Assembly (NCBI GenBank): GCA_009784995.1
Contig: WQXE01000133.1
Span: forward strand, 1 to 5,116
From: Treponema sp.
Lineage (GTDB): Bacteria > Spirochaetota > Spirochaetia > Treponematales > Breznakiellaceae
Direction of reading: 5' to 3'
Length of the DNA: 5,116 nt
Each line of letters opens with the position of its first letter. Positions within the stretch are counted from its first letter, which is position 1. The position numbers and the translations under genes are program-made. The notes beneath the pieces are model-generated. The model did no database searches. It saw nothing but the letters and a program-made list of their open reading frames with translations, and was not told the DNA's origin. Below, one piece after another: positions 1-4,862 of the stretch.

Positions 1-1
1 T

Positions 2-937
2 GTTTTTTTTACCGGATTAAAACGCGCTTTTAGTAATCCCGGTGTAAAAAAAGTTTTGCTCTTAATCGCTCCTACAATAATTGGAATGGCTGCATACCTT
101 TTAAACGATTTAGTCTCTACTGCCTTAGCGGGAAGAACCGGAGAAGAAGGAATTGTTTCCAGTCTTCAATATTCGCTGCGTCTTCAGGAATTATTTCTTG
201 GCGTATTTGCTGTTTCAATTGGGACTGTTCTCCTTCCAAACCTTACTGTATACGCTAAAACATCCCAATGGGATATGTACAACAATCGATTGGTTTCTTC
301 GATAAACATAATTGCGTTAATTACTATCCCTATAACTTTTTTTTCACTCATGGAAGGACAAAATTTAATACGGCTTCTTTTTCAAAGCCGTGAATTTGAT
401 GATCACTCTGTCGCTCTTACTCTGGCGGCTTTTACTTTTCATATGCCCGGTCTTTTATTTATTGCTCTTAATCGTGTTATCGCTCCCGCTTTTTACGCGC
501 AGAGCGATACCAAGTCTCCAACAATCGCCGGGATAATTTCTTTCGCAGTTAATATAAGCCTCGCTGCCATTTTAGTCGGTCGATTCAAAGGCGCCGGAAT
601 CGCTTTTGCTCTGTCATTCGCCAGCGCGATAAATACAATTGCGCTTATAATATTCCTGAAAAGAAACCCCAACATTAAACTTGGTACTGTAATCGGCCCT
701 GCTTTATTTTATATTTTAAAGATGCTGATCCTTTCCGCTCTGGCAATTATACCAATATATTTTATTTCTCCTTTATTAAATAATATTTTCACAGGACATG
801 GCCGGATTATTTCCTATGGCGTACCGTTAATACTAAATGCTGTTATTTATTTCTTCATTGGTTTTGTTTTGCTTACTGTTGTGAAAGATAAGAACTTGCT
901 GGGTTTACTAAATATTGTAAGAAAGAAGGGAAAATAA
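2..937 (+). CDS. murJ: Lipid II flippase MurJ (MviN), C-terminal part, cut by window edge
   Basis: MurJ is the MOP-superfamily inner-membrane flippase that moves lipid II, the peptidoglycan precursor, to the outer face of the cytoplasmic membrane. The frame is open from base 2 with no stop, and the first in-frame start-like codon (TTG at 56) lies inside conserved sequence, so the true start is upstream. The visible 311 residues compare with a usual length of about 500. They contain about eight hydrophobic segments (roughly residues 18-40, 62-83, 101-120, 137-165, 173-195, 200-217, 228-256 and 270-295), matching the last eight of MurJ's 14 helices. The YSLRLQEL stretch carries an Arg (codon 179-181) that aligns by eye with the essential central-cavity Arg270 of E. 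coli MurJ. It is followed by the family motifs GTVLLPNL and APAFYAQSDTKSP. The gene ends one base before der, which suggests coupled translation. The call is very secure; the missing N-terminal half cannot be judged. Confidence 0.94.
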   Translation, partial: VFFTGLKRAFSNPGVKKVLLLIAPTIIGMAAYLLNDLVSTALAGRTGEEGIVSSLQYSLRLQELFLGVFAVSIGTVLLPNLTVYAKTSQWDMYNNRLVSSINIIALITIPITFFSLMEGQNLIRLLFQSREFDDHSVALTLAAFTFHMPGLLFIALNRVIAPAFYAQSDTKSPTIAGIISFAVNISLAAILVGRFKGAGIAFALSFASAINTIALIIFLKRNPNIKLGTVIGPALFYILKMLILSALAIIPIYFISPLLNNIFTGHGRIISYGVPLILNAVIYFFIGFVLLTVVKDKNLLGLLNIVRKKGK

Positions 938-938
938 A

Positions 939-2303
939 ATGATATCTAATTTAAAAAACCCTGACCACTCGCGAGCGGTCAGGTACAGCAACCTTCCTAC
1001 AGTAGTTCTTGCGGGACGTCCCAATGTTGGAAAGTCGACATTGTTTAATCGTCTGCTTCGTAAACGCAGAGCGATCACAGATCCGACACCCGGCGTTACT
1101 CGTGATCCTGTAGAAGCGGATTGTTTAATCGACGGGAAACCATTGCGCCTAATCGATACCGGAGGTTTCAAACTTGCGGATCTAAACGATATTGATAAAC
1201 TGGTAGTAGAAAAAACTTTAGATACAATTAAAAAAAGCGATCTTGTAGTTTTGCTTCTGGAAGCTGGAGAAATAACAAGCGAAGATGAAGAGCTTATCGG
1301 AATTTTGCGTCCGTACAGAAAAAAATTGATTGTTGTTGTAAATAAAACCGAAGGCGGCAGACATCAGGCTGATGCCTGGAATATTCTAACCTTTGGATTC
1401 GATAAAGTTTTAATGATTTCCGCGGAACATGGAGATAATATCGGAGAACTTCAGCAGGAAATATTAAAACGCCTTGATTTTTCAAACATAAAAGAAAGGC
1501 AGGAAGAGAATGTTATCCGTTTAGCGTTATTGGGAAAACCAAATACCGGCAAGTCAACGCTGTCTAACCGGCTTACAGGCATTAACGCTTCCATTGTCAC
1601 AGATATCCCCGGAACAACAAGAGACACTGTAGAAGGACGTTTCAAATGGAAAATGCGCGATTTTATTATTCTGGATACAGCCGGTATCCGCCGTAAAACA
1701 AAGGTAACCGAAAATATCGAATATTATTCCGTTAACCGCGCGATTAAAACAATCAATGATTCTGATATTGTTGTATTGATGATCGATGCGGAAGAAGGAT
1801 TATCGGATCAGGATAAAAAAATAGCTGCGCTTGCTCATGATAAAGGAAGAGGAATTATTTTGGCGCTTAACAAGTGGGATACCATGCCTCAGCATAAAAA
1901 CACATTCAAGACAGCGGAAGACAGGATTCATTTTCAGTTTGGGCAGATGGAATACGCGCCTATCATTCCTGTCAGCGCTAAAGACGGAACCGGTGTGGAT
2001 AAAGTTTTAAATACGGCAGTAAAAATGTACGGGCAGCTTAATACTTTTATCGGGACAAGTCAATTGAATCAGGCGCTTGAAAGATGGCTGCAGGAATCTC
2101 CGCCTCCTACAGGTCCGCGAACCCGGTTTAAAGTAAAGTATGCTGTGCAAAAATCCGCTAATCCGGTGCATTTTATCTTTTTTACATCTCGTGTTCAGGC
2201 AGTCAGCGATTCATATGTTTCTTACTTAAGAAACAAAATCCGCAAAGATTTGGGATTTTCTCTTATTCCTGTTTTACTCGAAATAAAAAGTTCATCAAAA
2301 TGA
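939..2303 (+). CDS. der: Ribosome-assembly GTPase Der (EngA)
   Basis: Der is a tandem-GTPase protein that acts in late 50S ribosomal subunit assembly. The 454 residues fit the family. GTPase domain 1 has G1 GRPNVGKS (26-33), G2 Thr54 in PGVTRD, G3 DTGG (73-76), G4 NKTE (135-138) and G5 SAEHG (161-165). Domain 2 has GKPNTGKS (199-206), PGTTRD (Thr227), DTAG (246-249), NKWD (311-314) and SAK (346-348). A C-terminal KH-like domain follows (about 365-454). The start at 939 is the only one available: the frame closes upstream at 918-920, and no ATG, GTG or TTG lies between it and G1. A Shine-Dalgarno-like AGAAGGG (924-930) lies 8 bases before it. Two oddities: about 18 extra residues precede the G domain, and their codons hold a 24-base palindrome; also, G4 of domain 1 ends in Glu instead of the usual Asp. 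The identity is secure. Confidence 0.97.
   Translation: MISNLKNPDHSRAVRYSNLPTVVLAGRPNVGKSTLFNRLLRKRRAITDPTPGVTRDPVEADCLIDGKPLRLIDTGGFKLADLNDIDKLVVEKTLDTIKKSDLVVLLLEAGEITSEDEELIGILRPYRKKLIVVVNKTEGGRHQADAWNILTFGFDKVLMISAEHGDNIGELQQEILKRLDFSNIKERQEENVIRLALLGKPNTGKSTLSNRLTGINASIVTDIPGTTRDTVEGRFKWKMRDFIILDTAGIRRKTKVTENIEYYSVNRAIKTINDSDIVVLMIDAEEGLSDQDKKIAALAHDKGRGIILALNKWDTMPQHKNTFKTAEDRIHFQFGQMEYAPIIPVSAKDGTGVDKVLNTAVKMYGQLNTFIGTSQLNQALERWLQESPPPTGPRTRFKVKYAVQKSANPVHFIFFTSRVQAVSDSYVSYLRNKIRKDLGFSLIPVLLEIKSSSK
953..983 (-). terminator. Possible intrinsic terminator for minus-strand transcription
   Basis: Read on the minus strand, the 24-base palindrome forms a GC-rich hairpin with a 7-bp outer stem. 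It is followed at once by GG and six T residues (complement of A953-A958), then more A/T. This is the form of a Rho-independent terminator. On the plus strand no T-run follows, so der transcription should not stop here. No minus-strand gene that would use it is visible in this window. It may limit antisense transcription from within der towards murJ, or the match may be fortuitous. Confidence 0.35.
960..983. repeat. 24-base near-perfect palindrome inside the der 5' coding region
   Basis: CCTGACC (960-966) and GGTCAGG (977-983) are exact reverse complements around a centre of CTCGCGAG. The only mismatched pair in the 24 bases is A967 with C976. The palindrome covers exactly eight der codons (Pro8 to Arg15) and lies in an N-terminal extension that Der proteins usually lack. 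It begins 21 bases after the A of the start codon, so an RNA hairpin here would sit near the edge of the initiating ribosome. It could be an inserted palindromic element, a protein-binding site or a transcript hairpin. The palindrome itself is certain; its role is unknown. Confidence 0.8.
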
Positions 2304-2347
2304 ACTAACTTAGATTGTTAAAAACTCCAATTTTGAAAAAAGTTCAA

Positions 2348-2379
2348 TTGACAGTATTAACTTTTAAAGCCAATATAAA
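2348..2379 (+). promoter_or_regulatory. Weak candidate promoter in the der-pgsA gap
   Basis: The 78-base gap 2304-2381 holds a perfect -35 box TTGACA (2348-2353). The best -10-like hexamer is TATAAA (2374-2379), but at 20 bases the spacing is too long and a start from it would fall inside the pgsA start codon region. At the usual 17-18 spacing only poor matches (CAATAT, AATATA) are found. A weak AT-rich inverted repeat (CAATTTTGAA against TTCAATTG, 2328-2350) overlaps the box. It may be a weak internal promoter or simply an AT-rich spacer within the operon. Confidence 0.25.
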
Positions 2380-2381
2380 GT

Positions 2382-3056
2382 ATGGACCCCAACCAAGCTG
2401 ATGAACCAAAGGTTCGTCCGGCAAAGATTCCAATTTTTAACCTCGCAAATATGCTTACCCTTTTCCGTATCATCCTTGCTCCTGCGTTTTTTATACTTTA
2501 TCTTTTACCTCGTTTTTTTCCATCGCTTTTTATTAATGGAATGGTCTGGACAATACCGGTACTTTGGGTAATTTTTATTGTTTCCGAAGTTACCGATTAT
2601 TTTGATGGTTTGGCAGCCCGTAAATTAAAACAAATAAGCGACTTTGGCAAGCTCTTTGATCCTTTCGCAGACACGCTTGTTCAGATAACATACTTCCTTT
2701 GTTTTTTAATCGATGGTGTTTGGGGCGATAATATCCTGCCTGTAATTCTATTTCTGATAATTGTTTACCGTGAGTTTGGAATACTTTTTATCCGCAATCT
2801 GATGCTTAAAAAAGGCACAACTCTTGGCGCGCGATTAAGCGGTAAAATAAAAACCTTCGCCTACATTATTGCAGCGGGAGCGGCTCTTATCGCCGCCAGT
2901 TTCGAACGCCTTGCCGCGTGCAGAACATGTATATGCGAAACTTTTTTACCGTATATAAGAACCGGCGCTCTTGTAATATTTATTATTTCGGTAATTTTAT
3001 CGGTTGTATCATTTTTTGATTATTTAATAATATATAAAAAAACAGAAAACTCATAG
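2382..3056 (+). CDS. pgsA: CDP-alcohol phosphatidyltransferase, probably phosphatidylglycerophosphate synthase
   Basis: PgsA transfers the phosphatidyl group of CDP-diacylglycerol to glycerol-3-phosphate, the committed step to phosphatidylglycerol and cardiolipin. The 224-residue integral membrane protein has about six hydrophobic segments (around 22-43, 55-72, 98-112, 116-136, 152-172 and 193-217). The CDP-alcohol phosphatidyltransferase signature is complete: Asp72, Asp75-Gly76, Ala79-Arg80, Gly89, Asp93 and Asp97. The early stretch NLANMLTLFRIILAP is typical of PgsA rather than phosphatidylserine synthase, but the acceptor alcohol cannot be proved from sequence. The start at 2382 is chosen because the next in-frame ATG (Met24) would cut into that motif and a stop lies at 2376-2378. 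There is no clear Shine-Dalgarno sequence, only AAAG. Other unusual points are a polar leader of about 15 residues and a Cys180/Cys183/Cys185 cluster in the predicted loop before the last helix. It lies 9 bases before the next gene. Confidence 0.85.
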   Translation: MDPNQADEPKVRPAKIPIFNLANMLTLFRIILAPAFFILYLLPRFFPSLFINGMVWTIPVLWVIFIVSEVTDYFDGLAARKLKQISDFGKLFDPFADTLVQITYFLCFLIDGVWGDNILPVILFLIIVYREFGILFIRNLMLKKGTTLGARLSGKIKTFAYIIAAGAALIAASFERLAACRTCICETFLPYIRTGALVIFIISVILSVVSFFDYLIIYKKTENS

Positions 3057-3065
3057 AGAACAAAA

Positions 3066-4400
3066 ATGATAAACAGCGATCTTCCGGAAAAAATTAATTC
3101 AAAACACGCTGCGGAAATTTTTGCTGAACTTTACGGAGAAGATCATATTGAAACCGCGCGTAATCGTTACAATACATTAATAAATGAAATGTTTAACGGC
3201 AGTTTTCCGGAAACAGAATTGGTAAACACATCGGGAGACCTGCGGATTTTCAGCGCTCCGGGAAGAACTGAGCTTGCCGGTAACCATACAGACCATAACC
3301 GGGGAAAAGTATTAGCCGCATCAATTCAATTGGACAGTGTTGCTATCGTACAAAAACGAAACGATAACATTGTATTTTTTCGTTCCACCGGTTTCCCGGA
3401 TGTAAAAGTAAAACTGACAGACTTACACGGCGCACCTGATTTACTGTCCAAACCGGAAGAAACTGGAACAACCGAAGCTCTTATCAGGGGAATTGCCGCC
3501 GAATTAAACCGCCGGGGATGCAGCATCGGAGGATTTTCAGCTAACGCTGCATCTATTGTACTGCCTGGTTCAGGGCTTTCTTCATCGGCGGCAGTAGAAG
3601 TGTTAATATGCCGAATCTTTGATTCTTTATACGGAGAAGGAAACCGTACGCCGCTGGAAATTGCGCAGATTGGCCAGTACGCAGAAAACGCCTACTTTGG
3701 AAAACCATGCGGATTGATGGACCAAACAGCCTGCGCTGCCGGCGGCGCGGTTGCCATTGACTTCGCCGACCCGGATAACCCAATTGCAGAGCAAATCAAT
3801 TTTGATCTAACCGCTGCGGGTTACATTTTATGTGTAGTAAATACAGGCGGCAGCCACGCTGACTTAACCGCTGATTATGCGTCAATCCCTGCGGAGATGA
3901 AAGCGGTTGCCGGTTTTTTCGGCAAATCTGTACTTAGAGAACTGGATAAAGAAACAATCCTTAACCGCGCCGCTGATATACGAAAGAAACTAGGCGATAG
4001 AGCTTTACTGCGGGCGATACATTTCTTTGATGAAAATGCGCGGGTAGACATTATGCTCAATGCTCTAAAAAAAGAAGATATAAACCGGTTTTTAGTTTTG
4101 GTTAATGAATCTGGAAACTCTTCTTTGGAACTTTTGCAGAATGTGTATTCTCCTAACAACCCTGGAAGCCAGGGGATCACAACCGCGCTTACGTTAACAA
4201 AAGATTTTTTCCGCAGACAAAAAACAACGGCACAATTAGCTTGCAGAGTTCACGGCGGCGGTTTCGCCGGAACAATACAGGCTTATATTCCGGCAGACAC
4301 GATAGACGCTTACCGTACCAACATGGAAGCAGTCTTTGGTTTAAATTCTGTAACACCGCTTCGAATAAGACCCAAAGGCGTTATAGAGTTGGTATTTTAG
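3066..4400 (+). CDS. galK: Galactokinase-family GHMP sugar kinase
   Basis: This cytoplasmic GHMP-superfamily kinase is most like galactokinase, which phosphorylates alpha-D-galactose at C1 using ATP to enter the Leloir pathway. Motif 1 is APGRTELAGNHTDHNRG (64-80), with Arg67 and Asp76 kept. The ATP-binding motif 2 is GSGLSSSAA (168-176). CGLMDQ (215-220) holds the expected catalytic base Asp219. Motif 3 is the glycine-rich HGGGFAG (396-402). At 444 residues it is longer than the usual 380-400 because about 55 residues precede motif 1. The classic signature GEHTDY is here GNHTDH, so Glu and Tyr near the sugar are replaced. I believe this variant also occurs in other bacterial GalK-like proteins, so the exact sugar is uncertain. 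It starts 9 bases after pgsA with only a weak AGAG ribosome site, suggesting co-transcription and possible coupling. No other galactose gene is visible. Confidence 0.85.
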   Translation: MINSDLPEKINSKHAAEIFAELYGEDHIETARNRYNTLINEMFNGSFPETELVNTSGDLRIFSAPGRTELAGNHTDHNRGKVLAASIQLDSVAIVQKRNDNIVFFRSTGFPDVKVKLTDLHGAPDLLSKPEETGTTEALIRGIAAELNRRGCSIGGFSANAASIVLPGSGLSSSAAVEVLICRIFDSLYGEGNRTPLEIAQIGQYAENAYFGKPCGLMDQTACAAGGAVAIDFADPDNPIAEQINFDLTAAGYILCVVNTGGSHADLTADYASIPAEMKAVAGFFGKSVLRELDKETILNRAADIRKKLGDRALLRAIHFFDENARVDIMLNALKKEDINRFLVLVNESGNSSLELLQNVYSPNNPGSQGITTALTLTKDFFRRQKTTAQLACRVHGGGFAGTIQAYIPADTIDAYRTNMEAVFGLNSVTPLRIRPKGVIELVF

Positions 4401-4428
4401 GAATAATTATAAACAAAATATTATCGCC

Positions 4429-4458
4429 TTGAATAATCGCTGTAATAATTGATATACT
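4429..4458 (+). promoter_or_regulatory. Candidate sigma-70-type promoter for tRNA-Thr
   Basis: TTGAAT (4429-4434, 4 of 6 consensus bases) and TATACT (4453-4458, 5 of 6) are 18 bases apart. The predicted transcript start near 4465 falls just before the first tRNA base at 4468. Spacing and position agree well, so the tRNA probably has its own promoter rather than depending on the galK transcript. No convincing terminator is seen between galK and this site. Confidence 0.55.
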
Positions 4459-4467
4459 TAATCACCA

Positions 4468-4540
4468 GCCAAGATGGCTCAGTCGGTAGCGCAGCACACT
4501 CGTAATGTGCAGGTCAGGGGTTCGATTCCCCTTCTTGGCT
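4468..4540 (+). tRNA. tRNA-Thr, anticodon CGT
   Basis: The 73 bases fold into a full cloverleaf. The acceptor stem is GCCAAGA (4468-4474) with TCTTGGC (4533-4539). The anticodon stem is GCACA with TGTGC, around the loop CTCGTAA (4499-4505). The variable region is AGGTC, the T stem is AGGGG with CCCCT around TTCGATT, and the discriminator is T4540. The anticodon CGT (4501-4503) reads ACG threonine codons, and the sequence resembles E. coli tRNA-Thr(CGU) in its D-loop and anticodon arm. CCA is not encoded and must be added after transcription. One defect is visible: the D stem GCTC (4477-4480) with GCGC (4489-4492) has a T12-C23 mismatch, where most tRNAs have GAGC. The last 18 bases, plus two flanking A, recur exactly at 4727-4746. 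It is probably functional. Confidence 0.93.
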
Positions 4541-4542
4541 AA
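4523..4542 (+). repeat. Direct repeat copy 1 (attL-like), within the tRNA-Thr 3' end
   Basis: CGATTCCCCTTCTTGGCTAA covers part of the T-loop, the 3' T stem, the 3' acceptor strand and two flanking bases. It matches copy 2 at 4727-4746 without a mismatch; the match stops abruptly on both sides (TT against GG to the left, AA against TA to the right). Tyrosine-recombinase elements that integrate at tRNA genes typically leave this pattern, with the tRNA kept whole by the repeat. Confidence 0.85.
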
Positions 4543-4601
4543 AATTTTTCATAATTAATAAAATAATCAGATAACGATGTAAGTAACAATGATAAAAATT
4601 C

Positions 4602-4735
4602 GGGGAATCGAAACGAAGCCGCGGCTCCGAAGACACGAATGTGTCTGAGGAGTAAACCGCCAAGGATGGCGGTTTAGCGGCGTAGACGGCCTGGAAGCCT
4701 GAGACAGGATGTCGAAGGCTGTAAGGCGATTCCCC
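4602..4735 (+). ncRNA. Unrecognised structured RNA-like element of about 134 bases
   Basis: A closing stem GGGGAATCG (4602-4610) with CGATTCCCC (4727-4735) encloses several elements. First, stem GCCGC (4618-4622) with GCGGC (4677-4681) holds two hairpins. Hairpin C (4625-4652) is CTCC, GA, AGACAC, loop GAAT, GTGTCT, GA, GGAG. Hairpin D (4653-4676) is a 10-bp stem TAAACCGCCA with TGGCGGTTTA around AGGA. Second, hairpin E (4696-4720) is AGCCT, GA, GACA, loop GGA, TGTC, GA, AGGCT. Hairpins C and E share the same plan with GA opposite GA, which would form tandem sheared G-A pairs only in plus-strand RNA. G+C is about 58% against 15-20% on both sides. I do not recognise a known RNA family. It may be a dispersed structured repeat rather than a gene: no dedicated promoter or terminator is clear. 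Confidence 0.5.
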
Positions 4736-4746
4736 TTCTTGGCTAA
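4727..4746 (+). repeat. Direct repeat copy 2 (attR-like), displaced tRNA-Thr 3' end
   Basis: This is an exact copy of 4523-4542, 204 bases downstream. It is not part of a tRNA here: the preceding bases do not supply the 5' acceptor strand, D-arm or anticodon arm. Its first nine bases form the right side of the closing stem of the structured element, so the repeat and the structure share a boundary. Confidence 0.85.
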
Positions 4747-4806
4747 TATCTCATTTTATAGCTTCTAAACATTGAAATGATATATATACTTAATACTGTA
4801 GCTGTA

Positions 4807-4852
4807 TTGAAGTCTATCCTATACTATGATAAGATAAGCTAAATTAAGGGAG
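4807..4852 (+). promoter_or_regulatory. Leader of the FIST-like gene: weak promoter boxes and ribosome site
   Basis: TTGAAG (4807-4812) and TAAGAT (4830-4835) are 17 bases apart, each matching 4 of 6 consensus bases. Better -10-like hexamers (TATACT at 4785-4790 and 4820-4825, TATGAT at 4825-4830) lack a correctly spaced -35. A good Shine-Dalgarno AAGGGAG (4846-4852) lies 10 bases before the ATG and fixes the start. The rest of 4747-4862 is AT-rich spacer with no other feature I can support. Confidence 0.35.
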
Positions 4853-4862
4853 AATAAAGAGC

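Larger units (their letters stand above)
4543..4746 (+). mobile_element. Candidate small non-autonomous element inserted at the tRNA-Thr 3' end
   Basis: The unit between the two 20-base tRNA-derived repeats, counting one copy, is 204 bases. It has two parts. The first is a leader of about 58 bases with only about 15% G+C (4543-4600), in which I see no gene or motif. The second is the structured GC-rich block (4601-4735), followed by the rest of the second repeat. No integrase or other open frame of note is present, so if it moved it relied on enzymes encoded elsewhere, or it is the remnant of a larger island. An alternative is a decayed tandem tRNA duplicate whose 5' part was replaced by a dispersed repeat. 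Confidence 0.45.

Noticed and set aside
56..58. TTG at 56 as the start of the first gene
   Set aside because: The frame is open to the window edge and bases 2-55 encode family-typical sequence continuous with MurJ.
2304..2381. Terminator between der and pgsA
   Set aside because: Only a weak AT-rich inverted repeat with a bulge is present and no T-run follows it on the plus strand.
3875..4180. Minus-strand open frame of 101 codons inside galK
   Set aside because: It is a shadow of the well-supported galK frame, with no family resemblance and no minus-strand ribosome site that I can see. The same holds for the other minus-strand frames within murJ, der and galK.
4241..4432. Plus-strand 63-codon open frame overlapping the galK 3' end
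   Set aside because: It is an out-of-frame reading of the conserved GalK motif 3 region, rich in Arg, with no start context.
4541..4549. Intrinsic terminator right after the tRNA (AAAATTTTT)
   Set aside because: There is a five-T run but no dedicated GC-rich hairpin apart from the tRNA's own arms, so it is not listed as a terminator.
4602..4735. Retron msr-msd or diversity-generating retroelement template
   Set aside because: The closed stem with inner hairpins is superficially retron-like, but no reverse transcriptase is in the window, the proposed hairpins are short, and there is no template/variable repeat pair.
4601..4746. Short peptides encoded in the GC-rich block
   Set aside because: Frames are short, interrupted by stops, lack a ribosome site, and the sequence is better explained by base-paired stems.
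4401..4862. CRISPR array or riboswitch
   Set aside because: There are no regularly spaced repeats, only one duplicated 20-mer, and no conserved riboswitch core that I recognise upstream of the FIST-like gene.
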